This document shows, in pieces, positions 17,801 to 24,669 of a stretch of 29,386 nucleotides of DNA. The stretch spans positions 1 to 29,386 of the forward strand of contig DASRJX010000205.1 in NCBI GenBank assembly GCA_035649235.1, in the 5' to 3' direction. Both the position numbers and the translations under genes were made by a program. This stretch comes from DASRJX01 sp035649235. Its GTDB lineage: Bacteria > Acidobacteriota > Polarisedimenticolia > Gp22-AA2. The notes beneath the pieces are model-generated. The model was not told where the DNA came from. It did not search any database and saw only the letters and a list, made by a program, of their open reading frames with translations. Position 1 is the stretch's first letter, and each line of letters opens with the position of its first letter.

Positions 17801-20626
17801 ACCGATCTCAACGACAACTGCGTGCGGACCCCGAACGCCAATCAGGCGAACTTGGACGGCGACAACCTCGGCAACGCGTGCGACGGCGATTGCTCGGGGG
17901 CCGTCGTCGGCACGGCCGCGACCGGGTCCTGCGAAAGGACCAGCACGACCGTCTGCACCGTCAACGGCAACTGCCCCGTGACGGGGCACTGCAGCCTCAG
18001 CATCAACACCGTCTGCACCAACAACGGCCAGTGCCCTTCGGGGGAGACCTGCGCGTCCATCGTGCAGGAGACCTGCAAGCGATCGACGGTCGTCAACTCC
18101 GGCACCTGCCTCCTCGTCGACGACGACGTCGACGCCGACGGCATCCCCGACGGGCAGGACAACTGCCCGACGATCTCGAACCCGCCGGTCGTCCCCAACA
18201 CCACCATCCAGGTCGACAGCGACCGGGACGGTCTCGGCGACGTCTGCGATCCGAACGGGACGCAGGACGACGATCGCGACGGCGCTCCCGACGACCTGGC
18301 GAGCTACACCGTGGAGGTGTCCTGCCGCGCCCTGCCGCTGGCGAAGCTCGTCGTGGTGGAGTCGCGGGCCGGAGACGTCGACGGCGATCACGACAGCTTC
18401 ATCGACGCCGGCGAAAAAGGGCGGATCTACCTGTCGATCCTCAACGACACGGGCTTCAACCTGACCAACGTCGCCTTCACGATGAACACGGCCGACCCGG
18501 ACGTGGCCTGCATCACGATCCCGTCCATCCGCCGCTCCCTGTTCTCGACCGGGCAGACCATCGTCCTGGGGTCGATCGGGGCCGACCGGCTCGCAGGCAC
18601 CGCCGACGATTCGGGGGACTACTTCGAGCTCGTCGCCAAGCCGACGCTCCAGACCATCACGGGATCCGATCCCGCGATGCTCGATCTGAACCTGACGCTG
18701 ACCTCCTCGGAAGTGCTCGGCACGTCGACCGCCATTCCCATCCACCTGATCGCCGACGTCGATCTGCCGACGGGCGCGACGCAGGTGTACGTGGTGGGTC
18801 CGGACGGCCAACCCAACACCTCGGACGACGGCGTCGTCTTCGAGAACTTCGAGACCGAGCGCGACGGAACGGCCGGCATCCGCATCGCCAGCAAGCCGAT
18901 CGGCACCACGGGCGTGCTGAACGACACCATCGGCTACACGCTCGGCACCGGCAGCGGCGGTCTCGGGAAGCTGAAGGCCGTGGCCTGCGGCGGCTTCCAC
19001 GTCCCGCCGCTCGACCTGGGGTGCAAGATCGATCCGGACAACGACATGGGCTGGCACATCCACTGCCCGCCGGGCGGCTGCCCCAACTCGGGCCTGTTCG
19101 TGACCCCGGTCAACGGCGCCCTGGCGTTCAGCGGGACGAACTCGCTGCACTGGGGGCACCACATCGATCCCATGGACCGCTCCGGCGACACCACGCGGTT
19201 CCGGCAGATGGCGGCCTTCGTGACCAACCCGATCAACCTGGCGGTGTTCCCCGGGGCGGGGGACCTCCAGCTCAGCTTCTACCACATCGTCGATCTCATC
19301 ACGATCAGCGACCTGAATCAGTTCGGGCGACGGGCCGCCAGCCACGGCCCGCCGACCGGCGGCACGCGATCGGCGGCGGATGAGGAGGCCTTCGACTTCG
19401 CGGACGTGCAGATCCAGGTCGACAACAACCTCAATCCGAACGGCAGCAACTGGGGCTTCTGGAACAAGCTGGTGCCGTACCAGAACGTCTACGACCACGT
19501 GCCCCAGGTCTGGAGCCGCTTCGGCACGGCGATCACCTACTGCAACCTGACGCCGGCCGACACGGGCGCGGCCGCTCCAGCGCCGCGCGGCGTGCACGAG
19601 ACCATGTGCTGGCCGCAGGGCGTCTGGGCGAGCTGCGGCTGGGCCTACGACACTTCGTCGACGCGCGACTGTCCGGGCCCCGGCGTGCCAGGGACGACGG
19701 GCACCGGCAACTGGGTGCAGACCCGGTTCGACCTCTCCCCCTACCTCGGCCAGAGGGTGCGCATCCGGTGGATCGGACAGTCCTGGGAATTCAACAACGC
19801 CGCCTCGTCCTACCAGGAGCTTAGCGGGACCTGGGCGGATCTCGACACCGACGACGGCTGGTGGATCGACGACATCCGGATCACCGGCGCCATCCAGGAG
19901 CAGATCACGCCGAGCCCCGACACCCAGGCGCCGTTCGCCGGGACCTGTCCGACGGCCTGCAACCCGGGCGTCGGTGACGGCGGCACGCAGCCGTCGCTCG
20001 TCATCCACGACGACAACAACGACGGCGTCATAGAGACCGGCGAGCGGCTGACCATCGACGCCTCTCCATCGAGCCTCCCGGGTGGCTGCTCGGGGGGCGT
20101 GGCGCAGTACCGCTTCGAGCGCAGCGGCCTGGTCGTGCAGGATTGGTCGACCAGCAGCCTGTACGTCGACTCCCCCTTGAAGGACGTTAGCTACAAGGTC
20201 AAGGTGCGCTGCAGCGCCGACCCGGCCTGCACCAGCATCACCGGCGCGACCGCGCAGGCGCTCGTGTACACCGGCGACGGGAACGACATCACCATCACCG
20301 TGAGCACCGGGGCGCCTACCTCGACGGTCGTGTTCAACTGGGTGGCGCGACCTCAAGTGAGCTCGGTGTCGGGTTACGACGTGTTCCGCGGACAGCACCT
20401 CATGACGCAGCGGGACACGAACCTGTCCTCGCTGCAGTGCCTCATCCAGAACGTGCCGCAGGCGGCGATCGGCAACACCATTACGGTCCAGGATGCCGCG
20501 ATCCCGTCCGTCCAGCTCATCTACTACTACTACGTGGGGCACAGCAGCCGCGCGGCCGGCTCGAAGGACACCCTCGGCCGGCGTTTCGACCAGTCGATCC
20601 GCGTGTCGCCGGTCAGCTGCCCCTAG
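11891..20626 (+). CDS. Giant secreted S8 (KP-43-like) subtilisin family protein with thrombospondin type-3 repeats
   Basis: The 2911-residue protein has a signal peptide (1-31, cleavage after AGA) and a propeptide-like region (about 115-285). An S8 catalytic domain follows, with Asp345 (VAVTDNGL), His399 (GSGTHGN) and Ser666 (NFGTSYAAA). Next comes a KP-43-like beta-barrel (about 790-1010; LINDLDLEV, YAGTWRVRV). The expected oxyanion-hole Asn in the AGN-x-G position reads VGSQG, so Ser535 appears to replace it. C-terminal modules repeat those of the 1-6306 protein: Ig-like Y-x-C modules, D-x-G-E domains, thrombospondin type-3 repeats (1852-2136), an immune-inhibitor-A-like jelly roll ending GWWIDDIRITG (about 2656-2666), and a final module ending VSCP. 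The ATG at 11891 has GGAG nine bases upstream. It is probably an extracellular calcium-stabilised protease or adhesin; activity and substrate are unknown. Confidence 0.93.
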   Translation: MTDNFNMRVGSFLACLGVLGLVVLGVSLAGADRGQRGRSSEDPTSVDNSSEYWRRNPLPHGNPRPEGLSPFGSMWPGFRGPMERPGLLATGAGYVDPAAPDDVEHLLPAPLRRRGEVPLRAGRGSLCVGTNLVQVGASALEERGPEGVERALRRYGQVLAAVPERGWVVRTRTREAAARLAAEPWLDAAMPYHPGFKIAAALGRTPLIEKLRAESRTLRLQLLGWAALDSEGLDEMRRAAERIVGAASVQFEGDGRVLTVEASPDEVARLAAIEEVEAAQEDSEWLLYNAEAPSLVMTGSVEDTLGARPYHDIGVDGGGIDTNMDGRRVNDGLDTVPPQIVAVTDNGLSYDTPNFSQTATQPTTGIFPVGPSHRKVHAIQAIGNPEDTCDALLSGSGTHGNVVAAAIAGWPSQVGFYATKTTLPRNPLLSGISLDGVARGARILMQDAASFSRCTIDELIEQGGNIVPGDLATRMTTARDGGNNVHLHVMPFGAPVNFDNQLDNPQNGTYPIQSAQIDTFLVNNRDYMVFAPVGSQGASPSNLTQRRIPDMFDGTALDNDPNATSLIQIPPPATAKNLVSVGSHRTDMMTFAGTFNEEEVPSPWASRGPAGTASLRTAPIITSVGEDFSGVFGAPGVGGVAVFRSRDNDNLFPVEAQLDELNFGTSYAAAYVTGAGAIIRDYFEQGFYPSGNRTAADRMPGLSGALVKAALVASANFLEQSSSIGYPTSTDKMIAQSRGGDLGTVAGASVGVLGNNEQGYGRVQVSNVLPIPNWPPATGIGAPDTLEWPAAGLLIYDDIGTGEAPIDNAGHTLVEKTFMVSSPNFVTLGGGGRAVSIGQLRVALAWPDPPGVALGDGALINDLDLEVESPGPDNNLALTADNLIYDGNVYTLGLGPKRGQWSQGRPLVNPDIGDKRNPVEAVHLTSDLNADGNPIDSQLYAGTWRVRVKRGAGGATPGQIGRIDAASEDVNGNFRLDAGEDLEPDGLLDAGGQPFALVVAGPVLGSGSQTWEGAPHSLPQSRTHLDKATYGCSDDVVVEVFDPDGTTTGLEAGTTLTVQDASGTILDTEKGFAFTEQPPTSKGFRSALVPVRTAQPVPLANNGLLETDTGQFIVVDYQDTPVAGQARATVNCNPNLFTGVLQVRDEIDSAIVFSGGCDRDQYPDAGETLTYTIAVLNANRGDDYADVKAMLAASGPGAPAVQILDSPKSIGRLPGGQSTAVSFSLAVNATALNAIPVANRLVTLTLTLDSTERSKLIGRQSFAFTHAMNSDKEVFHYSTDYPVGLPGPNGGREVRDLNRNFQIDKADQIDPLTGIQIPDEDITFSTLWLTDGGLVRNTLGEDLNNNNVKDAGEDTIPNNILDRGILAQAGGPSSGDKVPFTFDTNNGGFVPLRHPNSETGLLLSTAVLWEYSTSGLCGFQTAIADGNSAVFFQNNGAGVWHTGDGDLFTPDLATWTNCDNYGMPYQPSTPLAAEFLFDMLESPIIAKVHQTVDARGFPYTVEFQRLAMNLNHQTLDKYAGGLINLDSDIDDDDRNCLLCQAFYPRFGGSYYQVARFNTYDYGVDPDGLGETHQRTFGPRVDPNNSIAGGTVTGDESGFSAFTVNSNPQSSNPIPTAPPDLLPYPVPGGPLPQASDGTPVNNTVSGPTRNLELSLVNYQDSYVFFPTGPGAYEPGGFFNPGPTGNRWQFGIGFFVLESGSLQTDYGVAVDDPVLEWDEFHPVDEGQFVPAHTPACQRFGQPGQPAGQQCATLVVDRLRLYECDEALQIAVNDPKRAGQGSVQVQAASDSDGVPLSTGLQEAMTPVKTFTLAESTPGLFKGTITVTSQFNNTGTLFVAPGTAQAMSVYYQDTLCDGDGDGQVNETQFSNLDGDGLAAPPDRCPLIYDPGQADQDGDGAGDLCDRCPALADAAQLDADVDGVGDACDFEDVDFDGVENSIDNCPDVYNPAQLPGTGSRGAACSQGTDRDGDGSTDLNDNCVRTPNANQANLDGDNLGNACDGDCSGAVVGTAATGSCERTSTTVCTVNGNCPVTGHCSLSINTVCTNNGQCPSGETCASIVQETCKRSTVVNSGTCLLVDDDVDADGIPDGQDNCPTISNPPVVPNTTIQVDSDRDGLGDVCDPNGTQDDDRDGAPDDLASYTVEVSCRALPLAKLVVVESRAGDVDGDHDSFIDAGEKGRIYLSILNDTGFNLTNVAFTMNTADPDVACITIPSIRRSLFSTGQTIVLGSIGADRLAGTADDSGDYFELVAKPTLQTITGSDPAMLDLNLTLTSSEVLGTSTAIPIHLIADVDLPTGATQVYVVGPDGQPNTSDDGVVFENFETERDGTAGIRIASKPIGTTGVLNDTIGYTLGTGSGGLGKLKAVACGGFHVPPLDLGCKIDPDNDMGWHIHCPPGGCPNSGLFVTPVNGALAFSGTNSLHWGHHIDPMDRSGDTTRFRQMAAFVTNPINLAVFPGAGDLQLSFYHIVDLITISDLNQFGRRAASHGPPTGGTRSAADEEAFDFADVQIQVDNNLNPNGSNWGFWNKLVPYQNVYDHVPQVWSRFGTAITYCNLTPADTGAAAPAPRGVHETMCWPQGVWASCGWAYDTSSTRDCPGPGVPGTTGTGNWVQTRFDLSPYLGQRVRIRWIGQSWEFNNAASSYQELSGTWADLDTDDGWWIDDIRITGAIQEQITPSPDTQAPFAGTCPTACNPGVGDGGTQPSLVIHDDNNDGVIETGERLTIDASPSSLPGGCSGGVAQYRFERSGLVVQDWSTSSLYVDSPLKDVSYKVKVRCSADPACTSITGATAQALVYTGDGNDITITVSTGAPTSTVVFNWVARPQVSSVSGYDVFRGQHLMTQRDTNLSSLQCLIQNVPQAAIGNTITVQDAAIPSVQLIYYYYVGHSSRAAGSKDTLGRRFDQSIRVSPVSCP
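17444..18298 (+). repeat. Thrombospondin type-3 calcium-binding repeat region of the giant S8 protein
   Basis: The region has repeated acidic loops such as DQDGDGAGDLCD, DADVDGVGDACD, DFDGVENSIDNCPDVYN and DSDRDGLGDVCD. They match the thrombospondin type-3 pattern and align unit by unit with 2680-3771. Unlike that copy, the first loop is not interrupted by a four-Cys module. Confidence 0.87.
17954..18073 (+). repeat. Two tandem 20-residue cysteine repeats in the giant S8 protein
   Basis: Units start with Cys at 17954 and 18014, and a closing Cys is at 18074; both periods are exactly 60 nt. The core is C-x5-C-P-x4-C (CTVNGNCPVTGHC and CTNNGQCPSGETC). The paralogue has four units in the same place. 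Confidence 0.85.
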
Positions 20627-20926
20627 GCTCCCGGTGTCGAGGGGCGGCGGCCCCTCGCCCGCGGGGCACGGGTCCGGTCTCGCGGGCGGCCCGCATGGCC
20701 CCAGCTCATAGGCACGGCGGAACGTTCGGCCGCCGCTCCACCTCCCCTCGCCTCGCCCCGCCGGGCTCGCGAAAGGCGCTCGCAGCCGGCGGGGTCTAGG
20801 ACGACCCCGCGCGCCCTGCGCCGCCGCCCCTGCCACGTGGGGTGCCCTGTGGCACTGTCCGCCGCCTGGGGTTCGGCTCCCGGTCGGTGATCACAAGGCG
20901 ATGGCTCACTGTGGTAGGTTTCTCCG
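20627..20926. other. Intergenic region between the giant S8 gene and the mutase gene
   Basis: Three hundred very GC-rich bases without a convincing gene; the open frames here lack homology and ribosome sites. It contains a strong hairpin at 20638-20657 directly after the giant gene. No clear -35/-10 pair for the downstream mutase operon could be recognised. The part nearest the mutase start (20890-20926) is less GC-rich and may hold the promoter. Confidence 0.5.
20638..20657 (+). terminator. Hairpin after the giant S8 gene, possible terminator
   Basis: A perfect 8-bp stem pairs 20638-20645 (CGAGGGGC) with 20650-20657 (GCCCCTCG) around the loop GGCG, 12 nt after the stop codon. No T-tract follows, so it may act as a 3' stabiliser or a factor-dependent terminator. 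Confidence 0.45.
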
Positions 20927-22618
20927 GTGAAGCGAACCGGGGAGAAGAAGCTCAAGGACCTGGTCGAGGGCTGGGAGGCCGGGTGGCTCCGGGAGTCTTT
21001 GCAGCGCCTGCCGGAGCGGCGCGAGGCGTTCCAGCTCGATTCCGGAATCCCCCTGAGGCGCCTCTACACGCCACTGGACGTGTCCGAGATCGACGCGGCC
21101 CGCGACATCGGCCTGCCGGGGCAGCCTCCGTTCACGCGCGGCGTCCAGCCCACCATGTACCGCAGCCGGCTCTGGACCATGCGACAGTACTCCGGCTTCG
21201 GCGACGCCCGGGAGACCAACCGCCGCCTGCGCTACCTCCTGGATCGGGGCCAGACCGGGCTGTCGATCGCCTTCGACCTGCCAACCCAGATGGGTCTCGA
21301 TTCGGACCGGCCGATGGCGCAGGGGGAGGTCGGGCGCGTTGGCGTTGCGATCGATTCGATTGAGGACATGGAGGCGCTGCTCGAAGGACTCCCCCTGGAC
21401 CGCGTGTCGACGTCGATGACGATCAACGCCACGGCGGCGATCCTGCTGGCGCTGTATGCGGCGGCGGCGAAGAGGCGCGGCGTGCCGCTCGATCGGCTTG
21501 CCGGCACGGTCCAGAACGACGTCCTCAAGGAGTACATCGCCCGCGGCACCTACATCTACCCGCCGGCCGCGTCGCTGCGCCTCGCGACCGACATCTTCGC
21601 CTTCTGTCATCGCGAGATGCCGCGCTGGAACGCCATCAGCGTGAGCGGCTACCACATCCGGGAGGCGGGCTCGACGGCCGCGCAGGAGATCGCGTTCACG
21701 TTCGCGAACGGCATCGCCTACCTCGAAGCGGCGCGCGACAAGGGACTTCCGGTCGAGGCCATCGCCGGGCAGATCTCCTTCTTCTTCAACGCCCACAACA
21801 ACCTGCTGGAGGAGGTCGCCAAGTTCCGCGCGGCGCGGCGTCTCTGGTCCCGGATCGTGCTGGAGCGCTTCGGGGCGAAGGGCGATCGGGCGCGGCAGAT
21901 GCGCTTCCACGCCCAGACGGGCGGCTCCACGCTCACCGCCCGTCAGCCCGAGATCAACATCGCCCGCGTCGCTTTGCAGGCGCTCATGGCCGTGCTCGGC
22001 GGGGCGCAGAGCCTGCACACCAACGGGATGGACGAGGCCCTCGGGCTCCCCACCGAGAAGGCGGCCACCATAGCCCTCAGGACGCAGCAGATCCTGGCCT
22101 GCGAGACCGGCGTCGCCGACACCGTGGATCCCCTCGGGGGCTCCTACGCGCTGGAAGCGATCACCTCGGCGCTGGAGGCGAAGGCGCGGGAGTACCTCGA
22201 GGCGATCGACCGGATGGGGGGCACCGTGCGCGCCATCGAAGCCGGCTTCCAGCAGCGCGAGATCCAGGATGCGGCGTTCAGGAGCCAGGTGGAGCTGGAG
22301 CGCGGCGATCGCCAGGTGGTCGGGCTCAACCGCTTCACCGAGGACGGGACGGCCGCCGCGGACGGGCCGTCGGTCCCGATCCACCGGATCGACGAACGGC
22401 TGGAGGGGGCGCAGCGCGAGCGCCTGCGCGCCCTGCGCGCCCGCCGTGACGACTCCGCCTGCGGGGCGGCCCTCGCCGAGATCGAGCGCCTGGCCGCGGG
22501 GGAGGGCAACCTCATGCCGGCCATCCTGCGGGCCGTCGAGGCTTCGGCCACGGTGGGCGAGATCTCGGACCGGATGCGGCGGACGTTCGGGGCCTACCAG
22601 GCCCGCGACCGGATCTGA
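20927..22618 (+). CDS. Methylmalonyl-CoA mutase, large (catalytic) subunit without B12-binding domain
   Basis: This enzyme interconverts (R)-methylmalonyl-CoA and succinyl-CoA with adenosylcobalamin. The 563-residue product covers the TIM-barrel substrate domain only, so a separate cobalamin-binding subunit is needed and is not in the window. Visible signatures are TMRQYSGF, QTGLSIAFDLPTQMG, GTVQNDVLKEYIARGTYIYPP (in part), SGYHIREAG and GGAQSLHTN. The residues that set specificity for methylmalonyl-CoA in the Propionibacterium enzyme are all present (Tyr88, Arg206, His243), unlike the Phe/Gln of isobutyryl-CoA mutases. The GTG at 20927 is the only sensible start: an in-frame TAG sits at 20915, and GGTAGG lies about 8 nt upstream. 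The next gene begins one base after its stop, so co-translation with the ABC ATPases is likely. Likely roles are propionate, branched-chain or odd-chain metabolism. Confidence 0.93.
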   Translation: MKRTGEKKLKDLVEGWEAGWLRESLQRLPERREAFQLDSGIPLRRLYTPLDVSEIDAARDIGLPGQPPFTRGVQPTMYRSRLWTMRQYSGFGDARETNRRLRYLLDRGQTGLSIAFDLPTQMGLDSDRPMAQGEVGRVGVAIDSIEDMEALLEGLPLDRVSTSMTINATAAILLALYAAAAKRRGVPLDRLAGTVQNDVLKEYIARGTYIYPPAASLRLATDIFAFCHREMPRWNAISVSGYHIREAGSTAAQEIAFTFANGIAYLEAARDKGLPVEAIAGQISFFFNAHNNLLEEVAKFRAARRLWSRIVLERFGAKGDRARQMRFHAQTGGSTLTARQPEINIARVALQALMAVLGGAQSLHTNGMDEALGLPTEKAATIALRTQQILACETGVADTVDPLGGSYALEAITSALEAKAREYLEAIDRMGGTVRAIEAGFQQREIQDAAFRSQVELERGDRQVVGLNRFTEDGTAAADGPSVPIHRIDERLEGAQRERLRALRARRDDSACGAALAEIERLAAGEGNLMPAILRAVEASATVGEISDRMRRTFGAYQARDRI

Positions 22619-22619
22619 C

Positions 22620-23648
22620 GTGGCGCCGATCCTGGAAGTCCGCGATCTGTCGATCCACTTCCCCGGCCCGGCCGGCACCGTGGTGCGCGCCGCGGACCGG
22701 ATCTCGCTGACGGTCGAGCAGGGCGCGACCCTGGGCCTGGTGGGCGAATCGGGGTGCGGCAAGAGCGTCACCGCGCTCTCTCTCCTGAGGTTGGTTCCCG
22801 AGCCCGGGCGCATCGCGGGCGGCCGGATCCTGTTCCGCGGCGCCGACCTCATGGCCCTTCCCGAGAAGGAGATGCGCCACTACCGCGGCCGTCAGATCGC
22901 CCTCATCTTTCAGGAGCCGACCGCCGCGCTCAACCCGGTCCTGTCGGTGGGATACCAGATCGCCGAGGGCCTCATCGTCCACGGCCTGATGAAGAAGAAG
23001 GAGGCGATGGCGGAGGCGGCCCGCCTCATGGCGCTGGTGCGCATCCCCGATGCGCCGCGGCGCGTGCACGACTACCCGCACCAGCTGTCGGGAGGCATGA
23101 AGCAGCGCGTGCTCATCGCCATGGCGCTCGCCTGCCGGCCGGCGCTCCTGGTCGCGGACGAGCCGACGACGTCCCTCGACGTGACGATCCAGGACGAGGT
23201 CCTGAGCCTCCTCCGCCGCCTCAAGGACGATCTCGGCCTGTCGCTCCTGCTCATCAGCCACAATCTCGGGGTGATCGCCGAGACCGCGGACCGCGTCGCC
23301 GTCATGTACGCCGGCCGGATCGTCGAGGAGGCGCCGGTGCGCGGCCTGTTCCGGGCCCCGGCGCATCCCTACACCCGGGCCCTTCTGCGATCGGTCCCGC
23401 GGCTCCACGAGATGTCCTCTCCGCGCGACGCGAAGCGCCGGCGGCTGCCGGCGATCGAAGGCGCGGTGCCCGATCTGGCGCGGCTGCCGTCCGGCTGCGC
23501 CTTCCATCCGCGCTGCGCCGAGCGCCTGCCCGAATGTCCGGAGCACGTGCCGCTCGACCGGCCGCTCGGCGAGGGGAGCCGGGTCGCCTGCTTCCTGCAC
23601 CACGATCCGGAAGGCCGGCCGCGCGAGCGGACCACGGTGCCGTCGTGA
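22620..23648 (+). CDS. Peptide-type ABC transporter ATP-binding protein (OppD/DppD family)
   Basis: This is one of the two ATPase subunits that power oligopeptide, dipeptide or nickel importers. The 342-residue product has Walker A GESGCGKS (42-49), Q-loop IFQEP, signature LSGGMKQR (156-163), Walker B LLVADE (176-181) and the switch His214 in LISHNLGV. The usual Asp after this His is Asn here. The C-terminal peptide-transporter extension carries four cysteines (293, 299, 306, 324), a pattern that binds an iron-sulfur cluster in at least one characterised homologue. GTG at 22620 is the start chosen: it lies one base after the mutase stop and the family alignment begins at ILEVRDLSI. The gene ends in a GTGA overlap with the next. 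No permease or binding-protein gene is nearby, so the substrate cannot be named. Confidence 0.92.
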   Translation: MAPILEVRDLSIHFPGPAGTVVRAADRISLTVEQGATLGLVGESGCGKSVTALSLLRLVPEPGRIAGGRILFRGADLMALPEKEMRHYRGRQIALIFQEPTAALNPVLSVGYQIAEGLIVHGLMKKKEAMAEAARLMALVRIPDAPRRVHDYPHQLSGGMKQRVLIAMALACRPALLVADEPTTSLDVTIQDEVLSLLRRLKDDLGLSLLLISHNLGVIAETADRVAVMYAGRIVEEAPVRGLFRAPAHPYTRALLRSVPRLHEMSSPRDAKRRRLPAIEGAVPDLARLPSGCAFHPRCAERLPECPEHVPLDRPLGEGSRVACFLHHDPEGRPRERTTVPS

Positions 23649-24622
23649 GCGACGCCCTCCTGGAAGTCCGCGGACTGGAGAAGCACTTCCCGGTGCGGCG
23701 CGGGGTCTTCTCGCGCGTCTCGGGTTGGGTCCGGGCCGTCGACGGCGTCTCCTTCAGCGTCCGGCCCGGGGAGACCCTGGCGCTCGTCGGCGAGTCCGGG
23801 AGCGGCAAGACGACGACCGGCCGCTGCATCCTGCGCCTGATCGAGCCGACCCGGGGAGCCGTGCGCTTCGACGGCCAGGACCTCCTCGCCCTCCCTCCCG
23901 CCGCCATGCGGCGGATGCGGCGCCACCTCCAGGTGATCTTCCAGGACCCGTACGGCTCCCTCAATCCACGCATGACCATCGGATCCATCGTGCGGGAGCC
24001 GCTCGACATCCATCGGATCGGATCGAGCCGGAAGGAGCGCGACGCCATGGCCGACCGGCTGCTGGAGCGCGTCGGGATCGATCCGGCCATGCGCCGCCGC
24101 TACCCGCACGAGTTCTCGGGCGGACAGCGCCAGCGGATCGGCGTGGCCCGCGCCATCGCCCTGCGCCCGAAGCTGATCGTCGCCGACGAGCCGGTCTCCT
24201 CGCTCGACGTCTCGGTGCAGGCCCAGGTGATCAACCTGCTCATCGACCTGCAGGAGGAGTACCACTGCGCCTACCTCATGATCGCGCACGACCTGGCCCT
24301 CGTGGAGCGCATCGCCGATCGCGTGGCGGTGATGTACCTGGGGCGCATCGTGGAGGTGGCGGAGACGGGGGAACTTTTCAGAAACGCCCTGCACCCTTAT
24401 ACTAGGGCGCTCCTGCAGGCGATCCCCGTCCCCGATCCCGAGCGGATCAGGGACAAAGCGGCCCTCGAGGGCGACCCGCCCTCGCCCGCGGACCCGCCCC
24501 CCGGCTGCCGATTCCACACCCGCTGCCCGGTGGTCGTGGACGCGTGCCGGCGGGTCGACCCGCCTCTCGTCGAGGTGGCGCCGGGCCACTGGGCCGCCTG
24601 CCATCTGGTTCCTGGAGGTTGA
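23645..24622 (+). CDS. Peptide-type ABC transporter ATP-binding protein (OppF/DppF family)
   Basis: This is the partner ATPase of the preceding gene; OppD- and OppF-type subunits form a heterodimer on the inner face of the membrane. The 325-residue product has Walker A GESGSGKT (49-56), Q-loop IFQDPYGSLNPR, signature FSGGQRQR (157-164), Walker B LIVADE (177-182) and the switch His in MIAHDLALV (His215). The C-terminal extension has cysteines 288, 294, 301 and 319, with the same spacing as in the upstream ATPase. GTG at 23645 overlaps the upstream TGA by four bases (GTGA), showing tight coupling. As with its partner, transmembrane and binding subunits must be encoded elsewhere. Confidence 0.93.
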   Translation: MSDALLEVRGLEKHFPVRRGVFSRVSGWVRAVDGVSFSVRPGETLALVGESGSGKTTTGRCILRLIEPTRGAVRFDGQDLLALPPAAMRRMRRHLQVIFQDPYGSLNPRMTIGSIVREPLDIHRIGSSRKERDAMADRLLERVGIDPAMRRRYPHEFSGGQRQRIGVARAIALRPKLIVADEPVSSLDVSVQAQVINLLIDLQEEYHCAYLMIAHDLALVERIADRVAVMYLGRIVEVAETGELFRNALHPYTRALLQAIPVPDPERIRDKAALEGDPPSPADPPPGCRFHTRCPVVVDACRRVDPPLVEVAPGHWAACHLVPGG

Positions 24623-24644
24623 AACTCCCAGACGCCGATCTTCG

Positions 24645-24650
24645 TATAGT
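24645..24650 (+). promoter_or_regulatory. Possible -10 element upstream of the TolC-family gene
   Basis: TATAGT (5 of 6 match) lies 20 nt before the ATG at 24670. The nearest -35-like box, TTGAAA at 24619-24624, is 20 nt away, longer than the usual 16-18, so this is a weak candidate. The locally AT-richer 48-nt gap after the ATPase gene still suggests a separate start of transcription. Confidence 0.25.
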
Positions 24651-24669
24651 GTGCGACCGAGGTGACCTG

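Noticed and set aside
16844..20836. A 1330-residue open frame on the minus strand opposite the giant S8 gene
   Set aside because: Same composition artefact: low-complexity Arg/Val/Asp/Gly protein, no motifs, no ribosome site, and fully opposite a well-supported gene. The 849-residue minus frame at 14057-16606 is rejected for the same reason.
20627..20926. Short open frames in the gap before the mutase gene
   Set aside because: They overlap the ends of neighbouring real genes in other frames, lack ribosome sites and encode Arg/Pro/Ala-rich shadows.
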